64,000 nt of DNA. Origin: Pleodorina starrii (taxonomy: Eukaryota > Chlorophyta > Chlorophyceae > Chlamydomonadales > Volvocaceae). Positions 13,398 through 25,851 of this stretch are shown here, in pieces. The notes under the pieces are model-generated. The model made no database searches. It was given only the letters and a program-made list of their open reading frames with translations, and had not been told where the DNA came from. The position numbers and the translations under genes are program-made. Each line of letters begins with the position of its first letter. Position 1 is the first letter of the stretch. The stretch lies in the NCBI GenBank assembly GCA_030267565.1, contig BRXU01000018.1, positions 2,356,001 to 2,420,000 on the forward strand, given 5' to 3'.

Positions 13398-14732
13398 TCA
13401 CAAGCGACCCTGCGCCTTTAGCCGCCGAATGACTTCGGGGTCCGTCGGCACCTGGTCAGCAACGTTCTGTATCGAAAAGGCCGAGTTTTGCTGAGCTGCC
13501 AGTGCCGCCAGAGCGAGCTGCTGCTGGGCCGGTGTGACCTCCGACATGCCACCTCCGAAGGCCGACGATGCGCTAAGGCCCAGCGCCGCGCGAGCACGCG
13601 CCATCACGCCAGCAGCGAGGGCCGCAGCCGTGGACGCTGCCGCTGCCGACGCTGCAAGTGGGTTGGCCCCCAGGGTGCCCATCGAAGTGGTTGACGCTGG
13701 CAGCATCATGCCGGCCCCGTAGCTTCCCACCCCAGCACCGGCGGAGGCAGCCGGGGCGCCGTTCATGGCGGCCAGGATCATGGGCGCGCGCTGGGCCGCA
13801 GTAGCGGGGTTCTTGGGATGCAGGATGATGCCGTCGTAGAACCGCAGCAGGTGCGGCCCGTACGCGACCTGCCATGCCCCGTCGCGCACATCGCCCGTCG
13901 CGGTGACGCGAATTTGTAGCACCTGCAATGGCAGGACAGCATCCAGATCAAGTCGACCGGCTGATTTACATGGGTCCCATACGACAATGGCTTCTTCAAC
14001 TTTAGGGTCAGCATCAGACAGCAGCAGGGGCAGGTATGCACACCCAGGAAAGGAACAGCTGTCAGACAGCATGCTTCCAGGAAAGAGAAGCTATCTTGCA
14101 CCAACTTTCACGGCAGCTGCTCCAAGAACAGGCAACATAGCATGGTTTTGGGTAAGCAAGCTATGTTCTCCGCTGCTTTGGGGGCCAGTGTGCGGGGTAC
14201 ACAGGGGTTTCACACGTAGCGCATTAAAGCTCACCCCCAGGGCCTTGTTCATGACCTCCAGTGTCGTCTGTGTGAACCAGCCACCCGTGGTCAGGGCTAT
14301 CTCCCCCGACGGCGAAACGGTCACGATTTCCGTGTCCTTCAGCTTCACGACCACGTTGCCGGTGTTGTCGTCTAAGTAGGTCTGGACGCTGCTTGCTGCT
14401 CCACCATACGGCTGGCGCTCACCAAAGCCACCACGGCCTCCGAACCCACCACGTCGCTGCTGAAAGCCACCCTTTGGGGCACCGTGGCGGCCTCCGAAGC
14501 CCTGTGCCCGATGTTGTTGTGTGTGCTGTTGTTGCCGCCCACCATAGTCACCGCCAGACTTTTGCCCATTGCTTTTGCGGTCCGAAAGCTTATTTACGCC
14601 ACCGCCGCGCACGCCGAGCCCACCGCCACCACGCCCTCCACCGCGCATGCCCTGGCCTCCTCCTCTACTCGGCTGAGATCGTTTTTTGATCAAGTCATCT
14701 AATGACATGTTGAGCCCTACTGGCTCGCTCAT
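13398..14732 (-). CDS. RGG-rich mRNA-export adaptor-like protein with UAP56-binding motif
   Basis: Probable nuclear mRNA export adaptor. It starts at the ATG at 14732. Residues 8-17 read NMSLDDLIKK, the short helix (UAP56-binding motif) by which ALY/REF and UIF/UIEF-type adaptors contact the DEAD-box protein UAP56/Sub2. A Gly/Arg-rich stretch follows (RGGGRGGGGLGVRGGG, GGRGGFGERQPYGG), as expected of an RNA-binding adaptor. Two exons, 14732-14235 and 13922-13398, are joined in phase 0 with a GTGAGC donor and a CCATTGCAG acceptor, giving 340 residues. After the RGG part comes a conserved-looking block (YLDDNTGNVVVKLKDTEIV, then DGAWQVAYGPHLLRFYDG). An alanine- and glutamine-rich tail ends the protein. 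No RRM domain is present, so it is not ALY itself; plant UIEF proteins are the nearest pattern I know. The adaptor role is inferred from the motif. Confidence 0.75.
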
Positions 14733-14924
14733 GATTGTTGCTTAACGACAAAGTTCCAGGACAATTTGCTGAAGATCTCAGAAGGGCGGAAATGCAACTT
14801 CCAGTGAACGAATGTCGTTTTGATGGACTAAAACGTTACGTTCCATAAAGTACTTAACGTTGCGGTATGCTCTGCGAAAGAAATCAGGTACCATGTACGA
14901 CACCGAAAGCAGAATCGAGGCAGG

Positions 14925-14929
14925 TTACA
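14925..14929 (-). other. Poly(A) signal TGTAA for the ASPM gene
   Basis: TGTAA on the minus strand lies about 165 bases downstream of the ASPM stop codon. TGTAA is the usual poly(A) signal of volvocine algae. It falls between that stop and the start of the export-adaptor gene. Confidence 0.5.
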
Positions 14930-15094
14930 AGTCCCGATAGGCCTGAGCTCTCTCAGAGGAAGAGAGACAACCTATTACTATGGTACAAGACAAGGCAGCC
15001 AACACGCCCGCACACCGAACGATGCGTGCGAGTGGAGTGCTAGGAATGAGCCCCGCGTTCACCCTGCCAGACCGATAAAAAGAGCACAGATACA

Positions 15095-18000
15095 TCAGGA
15101 CGCGTCCATGCGCCTGTTGAACGGGCGGCTACCCTTGCCTGGCTGCACAGGGGAACTGGTTACGCCGCCACCGCTCCGCTTCACCCCAGTCGCCTTGTTG
15201 AGGGTGTTGGGTGCATGCCCCCCGCTGGCCATGCCCCTCACGGCCTCCTTTACGAGCGTGTTCTTGTAACCCGGAATGGGCGGCTGCGCAGCCAGCACGC
15301 TTGTTGCAGTCTTTCCCCCCGCTGTCGCCTGTTTCCGTGTGGCGTCCTTGTCTTGGTCCTTGTCCTTGTCCCTCGCTGAGTCCGGCGCTGCCGGCCCTTC
15401 ATCCTTCGCTGTCTGGCACCGATTGATGAGCAGCTCCAAGGATTGTATTTGCTGCTGTACGACGACCACCTTGCGCGCAGATTCCCGCGCTGAAACATCG
15501 CTGCCCTTTTGGACTGTGGGCGGGTGATACGGAAACAGTGCACGAACATACAGGAGTTGAGGGGGAGACAGGGGCAGGAATGACACGGGAATGTCCAGCG
15601 AGGCTACAAGGAACATATGTACGGCTCCCTAAGGGTACATTGGTTGTGCGCCCCGACGTGTAATGCGACACGCAGAATGGCGCCGACAAGAGCAAGTGCG
15701 CTTCTGTGAACATCGCCCGGGAAATCATTTGGCTCAAACGTTTACATGCTACACATTCTTAGCTACCCGGCTAAGGCCGCCTGGTCTTACGTGTGACTTA
15801 CCCTCCAGTCGCTCAAGGTATTTCTTCTCCCGCTCAAAAGTGCGCTGCAGGAGCTGAAGTATGCCCTCCCAAGATTTCGTCACCGAAGGCGGGACGTCGG
15901 TCGCTAGGGCATCGGTCGCAGTCAGCCGCTGTAACAGGGTCACCAGGGGGTTGAACATCTCCTGCATTTACGATGTAGCCTGGGTTAGGAGCGACGCCGC
16001 GCCCGGCATCGGACTGCTGCTCCCCATGTGCTTCCCCGGAGCTCTTACCTCCTCTTCCCTGAAGTACTGCATTCGCTCGGTCAGGGCCGCCAGGCATCCG
16101 TTCGCGTGCATCACCTCTGAAACCAACGCCTTATGCCTGCAACGTAGGCAAGGAGAAAATTGAGAAAGGACGGAGCCTATCCCCTTGGTGAGGACCCTGG
16201 TGCTGCACCGCACCTGCAGATGTTGCTCAAAATCGCCAGCGTGCGATCGAAAACATCCTGGCAGGGCATACTGCGATTGCAGGACCGCACAAGCTGCAGC
16301 AGTGCTTCCAGCCCGCCATGCTGTGCGATGAGGTCGCAACAGTCGCGGCTGTAGCGTGTGGACACTTCGATAACCTCCACAGCGGCGACGACCTGCCGGG
16401 ACGTGTAGGGCACCGCATGTTAAGGGAACTGGAATGCAGTTTCGCTGGATGTGGGCGCCGTGTCGGCCGCTGCAGTCCCGAAGTCTCTGTTCGCCGCGAG
16501 ACATACCTGAGTAAGATTCTTGGTGTGCCGCGCCAACATCTCTAGTGCCTCTCGCGTGCGGTACCCGATGTGGCGGTGCGGCGCCGTGCGTGCCTCCAGC
16601 GCCGCCTGCTCGAGCCGCCGGCGGGCTTCTTGCTTGTGCCACCCGGCCCGTCGCCGCACGGCATGCCCACGCCAGGCCGCCTGCCAGACCATGAGACAAG
16701 AGTCCAAAAGGCAGGACTTTAAACGCTGTCAGGTCGGTTGGATGGGTGACAGAGAGCCTGTACGGATATCCAACGACTCCAAAAGCTTCCTGGGGGCTTT
16801 TCGAAGGGTTTCTTGGGGAATTACGGATAATCAGCTATAGAGCAATGCAGCTAGACCGCACGAGAATACGCGAGCAGACCAGGACAAGCACAATACCTGA
16901 ATTTTTGTGGCGGCAGACACGGTCAGCACCAAGCGGCGACGCGCTAACCACAGGCGCACGCCCGCCTGCAGAACTATTGCGGCCTGCACTCGTGCCTGGA
17001 ACGCTGCGCGCAGGCGCCTCAGCTGTTGGCGGGCCCGGAAGATCGGCACAAGCGTTTGGCTGATCACCACCAGCGCAATGCGCATCCTGCGGTAGGCCGT
17101 GCGCGCAATGCAGCCACGCCATGCCTGCAGCACAGTACAACCCGAGTCATTTGGGCTTCAACTGCGACAGTGTCAAATGCGGTATGCACTGCCAGATGTA
17201 ACCGATATTGTGGACCAGCGGGCTGCTATGTCCTTACCGACTGAATCACAACGGCGGCCCGCTGTTGCCTGGCCATCTGCTTCCGCAGTCGCAGCACGGG
17301 GCCAACAGCCCTTCTCGCCATGTGCCCTCTCCACCACGCCTGAATCTTCTTTGCAGCTGCTGACCTGCAATAATAAGCAGGCATGACCGGGCCATGACGA
17401 CACATTACGTAATGTTCGTCCACCCTGGGATACAGCTACTGTTTCAACTAACCCGACCGGAAGCGTCAGTCACGATGGCTGTCACATGGCCTTCCAAAAA
17501 TGAGGCGCCATGACTTGCCTCAGTATGAAGTGCCGGGCGATCTCCAGAAGCCGCTCCTCCTGTTGCCGCCGAAGGTCCGTGTAGAACGCCTCAGCCCGCC
17601 TGGCCATTTCCCGACGGGCCAGCAAACCACGCCACAGCCCCTGGAACAACTGAGCAGCCGCGCGCACTCGTTCCAACTGACGCATTGCACGGTTCCGCCG
17701 GAACGCCGCCTGCAGCACCACCGCGGCCTGCTGTTGTCGCTCATAGGCCCGCCGCGCGAGCCGCGCCCTCCACGCGGCTTGGATAGCCGTCGCTGCATTA
17801 CGCTGCAGCTGCAGCTCCACCCGCAACTGCCGGGCCCGCCACGTGGCCTGGATGACTGCAGCGGCCTGCAGCACCCGAAGGTACTTGACGCGTGCGAGCC
17901 TGCAGCGCACGGCAGCTTGTATGGTGATTGCAGCGGTCCGAAGGCGGTTGAAGAGCTTCTGCGCAACACGCGCCCTCCAGCTCGACTGGATGACGGTGGT

Positions 18001-21000
18001 GGCAGCGTGGAGCCGCCGGTACGCCTTGCGATCACGCCAGCCCCGCCAAACGGCCTGCACTATGACCGCTGCCGAGCGGATCCGCAAGAACTCCTGGCGG
18101 GCTGCGTGTACGCGCCACAACGCCTGCAGCTGCACAGCGGCCCGGCGAAGTGCCAAAAAGCGTTCCCGTTCCCGCCACGCCCTCCACGCCCATGCAATAG
18201 TGTTGGCGGCGTTGCGAGCCTCCGCGAACGCAAGCATAGCCGAGCGACGTCGCCAGAGGCTCTGAATGGTCGTTGCGGCGCTGTGGTGCGCATTCAGGCG
18301 GCGCTGCACCAGCCAGGACCTATTTCCAAGGAAATTGGAGGCAGGCCCACGCAAACGTTGGTCCGGCCGTCAGTGACGATATTCTCGGAAGGGGTGGGAT
18401 GGCGAGAGCTATTTCCTCTGGGTTCGGAAGTGGCGGGTGGTTCCCAGTTGCAGTCCACGGATAAATGTTAGGGTGGGTTCGTGCCGTGGGCTTGTTGCTG
18501 TGGGCCGTGGAATCGTTTTGACAGGCTTTGAGGCTAGTAGGGTTGGCACGCATTCCTCTCCTGGCTAACCTTTGACATACCTGACGGCCGCCTGGACCAC
18601 CACTGCGGCGTGCCGCATTGCGTTGTGGCGGCGTCGTGCGGAACCCATGCGCCAGCACGCCTGGATAACCGTCGCGGCTCTAGAGCACGCCGTGAGCTTC
18701 TGCCTCATCAGATGTCCGCGAACAACGGCCTGTAATACTGTTGCCGCGCGGTTCTGCAGGGCATTCTGAAGCTCGGATCTCCGGGCCTCCGCAAGCCGGC
18801 AAGCGAGCACAGCTCTCCAGAGCGCCTGGGCCAATGGGACGAAAGGACATTACCCTATTTGCTGGAATAATGTATCAAAAGGCGGGCTCACGACAACAGC
18901 AAACACATTGCAGGTAGTACACCATCAGGTTACTGCCAGGGGACAGGGTCTGAAGCTCGCTATGAAGTAACAGCGCAGCAACAAACCTGGATGCGTACGA
19001 CGGCTGCCCAGCGCGCGGAAGCCTCTCGCCGCGCAAGGAACCCGCGGTAGCAGGCCTGAATGCGGATGACTTGCACGCGTGCCTCGGCGAGCTTCCTGAC
19101 AGCGACGAAGCGCCGCCACAGCGTTTGGATGCACACGGCCGCGCGGACATGTGCAGCATGTGACAGCTGCGCCTGCACACATGGAGTGCATGTAGGGCGG
19201 AGATGGATTGACAGGCAGCCGTATGTGCAGACATAACCTGTTGGTCGAGCGATTAAACGCAGTTGCTCCTTCGGCCGGCACTTAGAGCCATGTGTTGGTT
19301 GAGCTGGCCTGGGGATGTTGCCTGTCTTGGTAAGGAGCAGCTGCGTGCAACACCAAACCCACTCGTACATGGCGGCTATGGCCATCGCTCGCTCACCTGG
19401 CGGCGTCGCCACGCCAGCTGCAGCACAATTGCTGCCCGCCGTGCGTCCTGATACCTGAACAAGGCAGTTCATTCCGCTCAGACTGGCGGACATGAAAGAA
19501 TGGAGGGAACTCTGGTACCATACGCACCTCTGGAGCTCCCAGTGCATGCGCACGAACGTTTGGATGCTCACGGCCGCAGCGCGCAGCTGCAGGAAGTGCC
19601 TTCGCGCGACATGCGCCCTCCAGGCAGACTGGATCTGAACAGCTGCATTCGTCCGCGAAGCAACCAGGCGCTCGTGCAGGCGCCTGGAATACGCAGAAGT
19701 CATGGATAAGTGAGGGCTAACACAAACAGAGGCCAGGGGAAATATCCCAGTCACCGCATCTGGCCGCTTCCACCCACGTCTGTGCAACGACCGACCTGTG
19801 GGACGCGAGGTACTTTCGAAAATATCGCTGGATGGTCAGCGTTGCGTTGAGCAGCCGCGCTAGGGCCCGGCGAGCGGCGATGCCCCGCCATGAGGCCTGA
19901 AGGAGCGTCGCGGCGCGCCGCTCGCGCCGCAGCTGCAGGCGAACGACAAAGCCTCGCCACGCTGCCTGCAGAACCGTTGCAGAGTGAGTCTGCAGCTCCA
20001 GGTGCCGGTGCACCAACCAGCGGCGGGAGAATGCCTGCAGCACACAGATGGCCCTCCGGTGCGCAAGATATCTGCGCACAGAGCCAGCGGAGTAGAGCCA
20101 GCGGAATGGAGTCGGTCCGTGCTAGAAACACTGCATATAGTGGGCTCCAGACCCTCCGAAGGCTTCTTCGGAGGTTTGAGCCAGCGGGCTGTGCACTGCA
20201 GCAGCAACCTCAAGGGGTGTAGAGAGCTCAACTAGATGTTAAAACGTTTGGGTTTCGCGCCCTGGGCGCCGATGTGCAGTTTTGGGTCTTATTGTATGCT
20301 CGCTTACCGCATGCGCTGCCGCCGCATCCGCATGAACGACTGGATGGTGAGCGCTGCCTCGGTTCGACGCATGACAACCTTAAAGCGCTCCAAGGACGCG
20401 TGCATGTAGCCTGCGGTACGTTGCATGAGGTGCGGAGAGAGGTGCCGTTGCAAGACGATGGCCGGTTTGCCGCCGACACTCACTGGCAAGCATGCAAGGG
20501 CTGAGCAATGCGAGTGGCTGGTCAAGGAACCGTGCTAGGCCGTGTTAGCATGCGCGGAAATTCTGCTGCGCTCAGCTTCCGGGTATGCCTCATTTTCCAG
20601 GCGGGCAACTTACTGGGCCGCCAGCACAGCCGCCGGCGCAGGTACTCCATGATGACGTAAGCCGCCCGCCGCTCAGCCGTCAGCTTGAGTAGCGCCTCGC
20701 TCAAGAGCGCCACGTAGAGAATCGCGGCCAGCTCGTCGGGCCCGTCGTTCAGGTAGTCTTCGGCGCTCAGCATGGCTGGAACGCCGAGAGCCTCTCCAGC
20801 CGCGTGGGCCGCGGCAAAGTTGGCGTCCACGAACTGCTTGTACGCAGCCGCGAGGGCATTGTCGTGGATGGTTCCGCCCATTTCGTACACGACGGTCCAG
20901 CCTGAAAGAAGGAGCGGGGAATTGTCAGGCCCCGAATGTCCAACCATCCCATAACATGGGATTCCGTGGACCAAGACCCTGTTCCACAATCGGTGAGAAG

Positions 21001-24000
21001 CACCCGGGTTACGTACCGTTGGTCCGCAGCGTCTCCAGAGTGACATACTCGGTGCCACCGGTCATCCGGGCCATCTCGTCGGCGCTCGCCGGCAGCTCTG
21101 GCGAGGCGATTCGGCTCTGGGGAAGAGCCTCCGGCATGTACGTATGAATCTGCAGACGAAGAATGCGCCCTTTTTAGCACGGCCACCCTTGCGTAGATCC
21201 TGGTGCACGACGTGACACCCACTGCCGAATGCAGGAGTACATACCCGGCCCTCACCAGGTAGCATAGGGCGCGCCCGTCAGACAGCGACCAGGTGAAGTT
21301 GTTAATGCTGATGCCGGAGGGTGCACACACCGCCCGCATCCACTGCAGGAGGGCCTGGCTTGTGGGGTCGTTGAAGTACCGCAGGGCCACGTCGTCCTCT
21401 GCGCTCAGAATGGTCGCCTGTTGGCCGGCATCCCCGGCTGTCCCTGCCGCGGCAGCCGCCATCCGCCGCAGTCTTGCGGTCTCACGTTCCAGTGAGCGCG
21501 CGTCCACGTGTCGTCGAAGCTGCGCGGGACACAAAGATATGTTCAGAATCAAGAGCCTTTGCCCTACTTATTACAGTACCTGTGCCTGCGTACGTGGTTA
21601 GCCCAAGGCGGATTACCGCCAGGGCGACGGTCACCACAGCCGCTCACCTTAAAGTGCATAGCGATCTGCCATAACATGCCCAGCGTAACCCGTTGGTCCA
21701 CGCGGAGCAGCCCTTCCGCTAAGGACTTGGCTACCCCGTTGTCGCCGCTTACGGGGTCCCGCAGACCAACCGGCGCGCCATGCACGAGCCCCTGCAGAAA
21801 CATATTCCGTCCAAGGCATTATGGCCACTGCCCAGCACCCCAAAGCATCCGTGCCAGTTTTTGGTAGATATTCGGGGATGTAATAGGTTTTCAGGAGCGT
21901 GACATGCACACCGTCGTGTGCGAAGCGCCCTCCCTGGCTGCAGTCAGCTTTTCCCACTAGCGTTTGGGGCACCAGCATCCGGTGCTGAAGCGCCTCGCGC
22001 TCAAGGAGGGGGGAAGTGGGGTGATACATCCTCCCGTGACCGCGTCTTGACCAACGAACAACTGTATATGGCCCCCGGGACGACGCCGCACTTGAGCGAA
22101 ATGTGTGGCATATCAAATCATGGCAGGGGCAACAGACAAGGCGACCCGCGTTGGGCCCCTGGCAAAGATTGTGTAGAAAGTGGGGGTTTCGGCTGGCTGC
22201 CATGGGATGGAAGCGGCTGGCCCAGCTAAGGTAATTTTTTGAGTGATAGTCATAAAAGGGTAAAGAAAGTGGGCGACTCGGACTGGGCCTCGGGTGCCCT
22301 ACGCGCTGGCACCACACATGCCTGTATGACGCTCAAGAGTTTTCTGCAAGCGCTTGCGGGCGCCTTCGCTGATTGTATCGGCGCGCCCAAGGAATACTGG
22401 CTTCAAGGAAACCCTCCGTGCCGCCCTGCCGCGGCATACCTCGGTGTCTAGGGTGAAAGCTAACAAACGTCCGCACCTGAAGTGTAAGGCCATGCTGCTG
22501 CAAAGCGCGCACGAGCCGAAGGCAGTTGTTTCGCATCTGGGACTCGTCCATGGGCTTGCCTGTGTTCTGCGGAAACGCCATGCTGGGCAGCAGGTCCTCG
22601 TCTGGCACGGGGACGCGACTGCTACACGCCGCCGCCGCAAGCCGCGAGGTACCGATGGCACTTGCTAGCGATTGGCTTGACTGCACGCTGTGAGCTGGCT
22701 GCGAGCCGTTGTTCGGGTGTGCAGCAGCTTGACCTGCGCGGAATGGGAAATAGCTGCCTGTCAGCGCTCTCTACTGTTTTGAGGTTATGCCAACGGCGGC
22801 ATCCCCGCGACACTAATCCGAACAGCTTTGCGCAGATGTCCTCGCTATGGGCACCACTCACGCCTCAGGTTGTCAAGGAGCTTGGCCAGCCTCGTCCCGT
22901 CGCGTAGGTCCAGCGGCTTGCGGACGCGGAAGTCCGCCTCGTCCCGAGCGTGCTGTACGTATTCTGTGCTGTACGTCATCATGCGCAGCGAGTGGCGCAC
23001 GTCACCAGCGCCCGCGAGGCGCGTTTGGAGGAACTCCTGTACGACCTATTACAGGTTGCGGAGCAGGAGTAGGGTTTCAGTCAAACGGGGCGGGGTATCG
23101 TAAGCGGCGCGCGCACGTGTGGATTGGCTTTAGAACAGGAGACCCGAAAGATTTCAGTTGCAGAAGTTCTGAGGGGTCCCGGGCGAACTAGCGATTGGTG
23201 CATCGGTCACAGGTGGCAGTCACGACTCTATTGAGGGAGGAAGAGGAGAACCCAAAAACCCAACAAGAGAACCCGCCCCCGACCTACCTGCTCGGACGAC
23301 TTGATGTTGGCTTCGTGCCTGAACAGCGGAGGCGCCCCGGCTGGCAGATCACACCGCTGCGCCAGTCGGTCGAGGAGCAGGACCAATAGGAGCACACGGC
23401 CCAGCACGCGGGCTCCCAGGGCCTCCTGCGGAGTTCGAGCAAACGAGGCGCCTTGAAAGACTGACGCCGTTGGGAACGCCAACTCCATTTGCACAGCCTC
23501 ACCCAATACTCCTGCTTGAATGCGACGTGGCGGAACTGTGCGGCCAGGTTCTGATCAGCGAGGAGATGCTCCAGAATGTGCGTCCGAATGAAGGCCGGCA
23601 CCTCAATACCCGGTCGCATGAGGGCAACCATGTTGCCTGCGGGACAACCCCCCACACGGTGTTGAAATACAGACCACCACCGCAGAGAACTCATCCAACG
23701 CATTTGCCATTGAAGCTCCAGCGGAAGGCACATCAGCTTATCGCAACGTCTTTCCATGATCGGAGACATTTTAGATGGACAAGCGCCATTAGTTGGACCC
23801 TTGCGGCCATGGAGACGGGCAAGTTCACGTGGGTGTGACGGTTTGTCATTCGCGCTGTCGGTAAGCGAAAGGTGCGCGCACTAGGCGGGTGACATGATGG
23901 CACGTGAACGGCCATTGTCGTGCTACGCCGTACCGTGCGTGAACACCAGCGCCCTGCCTAAAACGGTCTGAAGCCCGACTGCCAGCCAGAATGGATGGTA

Positions 24001-25440
24001 CGATGTCAAGACTTCCAGGGCCTGCTGTCGCATGCGGACGTCGCTGAGCGTGTGTTCCTGTGGGTGGTAAGGGTAAGAGAGGGCGAAGACGCAACTGTCA
24101 GTTCCAACTGCTGCCTTGCTGCCCGCAAACCCCTCACGGCTCACCGCGTCGCGGATGACTAGCTGCTTGGCGGCGATTTTCGCTTCCAGCTTCGACGCCA
24201 TGGCAGCGAAACCCTCGTCGCGCTTGAAATACGTGTACGCTTTCCCGGTGACCTCCCCGAGCAGCCGGCGCACTTGGTGCCCTTCTACGCCGCTGCCGCC
24301 TGCAACGGAAGCTGCCGTGCCGAGAGGCGCCACCTCGCTGTTCATCCAGGAGATAAGAGCGCGCTCCCGCTTGTTTTCCGCGCACCTGCCGGTTTGACAT
24401 GGCAAGTGCGCGTGTCACCACGAGGCACGGGCTTCACAGCGGACGGCAGGCCTGGACCGCGCCTTACCCGACGCGACGGAAGTCAAGCGCTTTGCTGGAT
24501 TCCAACGTGCTGCACAACCTGGTGGGCGGGCTGACAGCGTGCCGCGCGCTGAAAGCCCGCGCACTGCTTCCTGGCTGCGGACTGGCTGTCGGCGTCGTCA
24601 CGGGAAGCCGGGTGCTTGTGACACTCGGAGCTGGCGCATTTATGGGCGCGGGCTCAAGGACTCCAACGCGCCGTGGCACCTCCTGGTTCTGCGCCGGGAA
24701 TACCGCTGCAGTGGCCAGCGGCGGGCGAGCGAGCGAGAGGGCGCGAGGAGGCGCCTTGCTGACGATGGAAGGGGCTGCAGGGTACTTGTTGGGAACCCGC
24801 ATGTCGCTGATCTTCGTTGCCGGTGGGGCTGCTGTACGGCTGCTCCGAGCAGGCGTCGGTAGCTCCGACGTGACACCCTGCAGTCTGACCTCCAAGCGCG
24901 CCTGGCGCAGCCCCTCCGTCATCCGCCACCGCAGGCTGTCATGCAGTACTGCGGCAGCACCGTCCGGACACCAGCAAACGCGCACGATCCGACTGCTGCG
25001 ACGTGGGACGCTGTAAGTGTCGGGGCTGGACTCGTCCTCATCGATCACGGAGATGCCTGGTGGCAGCTTCTCCAGGGTCAGAACCTGTAAGGAAACAAAC
25101 AACGGTTGGGTGAGCCTGACTTGCTCTATGTCGCAATTAACCCCGCAAAAATTGCAGCCCTACTCACGCGTTCCAACTCTGTCTCGTTAAGAAGTTGAAG
25201 CAACGCCTCCTTCTTGCTCCCAGGAACACAGTTTCCAAAGTTGATGTTTGGCCTCTGTTACACGAGGTATGGCGTTTGTTGAAGACGCCTGTTCCATTAA
25301 TACGACTGGATTGTGACGGAAATCTGACTGACCTCGGCACCAATAGCAAGCAGTCGTAAAGTGACCGCATTCTCGCTGGACTCAGCTGAACTCAGCAGCT
25401 GGGGCCCCTGGAAGCGATGCTTAATCCTGGTGCCTTCCAT
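15095..25440 (-). CDS. ASPM: ASPM (abnormal spindle) homologue, CH + IQ repeats
   Basis: Spindle-pole microtubule minus-end protein that binds calmodulin through IQ motifs. Exons (5' to 3'): 25440-25333, 25254-25168, 25084-24468, 24385-23934, 23636-23503, 23425-23288, 23036-22862, 22601-22477, 21791-21648, 21519-21256, 21149-21017, 20901-20614, 20482-20308, 20071-19796, 19683-19528, 19454-19397, 19172-18987, 18825-18581, 18319-17486, 17364-17238, 17124-16897, 16680-16507, 16392-16214, 16136-16049, 15961-15802, 15513-15095. They total 1989 residues and every phase agrees. An ASH-like N-terminus (PNINFGNCVPG) is followed by ASPM-specific helices (RQQALEVLTSYHPFWL, EALGARVLGRVLLLV). Two calponin-homology domains cover about 520-660 and 715-880 (NNFTWSLSDGRALCYL). 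Some 800 residues of IQ repeats (AAVIQATWRARQ, AATAIQAAWRAR) follow. An ARM-like C-terminus carries LVRSCNRSMPCQDVF, very close to animal ASPM. The first exon start is the only in-frame ATG before its donor. Confidence 0.92.
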
Positions 25441-25851
25441 AGATGGTACAAATGAGCTTAACCCGCTGTAGAGTTAAGTTCGTGCATGCTGAAGTTGGAC
25501 ATCGGCAGCTGGCTGTCAACTGGACTTGGCCCCAACAAGACACACAGGCCACGTGGTAGCAAGATTTTATGTATCCTTCCGAATTATTGCTTTTGCGCAG
25601 CAAGAAACAACGCGGAAGGAAAGCTGAGAAAGGTTGTACGACTGGTTCCATTGTCAGGGCGTCATGTTCGGCGTAACTCTTGCAGTCATTCTATTTTCCA
25701 CGAGCCGTCATGTTGTATTGATCATGTTTGTCTGCGGCCCAAGCCGCTTTGGTTAGCTGGCGGTGGACTGCCCTTTGTGTGAGAGCCCTTCTTCTAGCGC
25801 TCATCCGTCCTCTGGACGTTCAGTCTTTGCTGTTGCTATCGTGACGTGATC
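25441..25851. promoter_or_regulatory. Shared head-to-head upstream region (ASPM / FAD-CFAS-TLC)
   Basis: Only 411 bases separate the divergent start codons of the ASPM gene (minus) and the lipid-enzyme fusion (plus), so both promoters must lie here or overlap the first exons. I see no clear TATA box or known operator. The region is AT-richer than the flanking exons. Co-regulation is possible but not shown. Confidence 0.5.

Noticed and set aside
17500..18471. 323-codon plus-strand open frame
   Set aside because: It is antisense to the largest IQ-repeat exon of ASPM. The minus-strand frame has clear repeated IQ motifs and matching splice phases.
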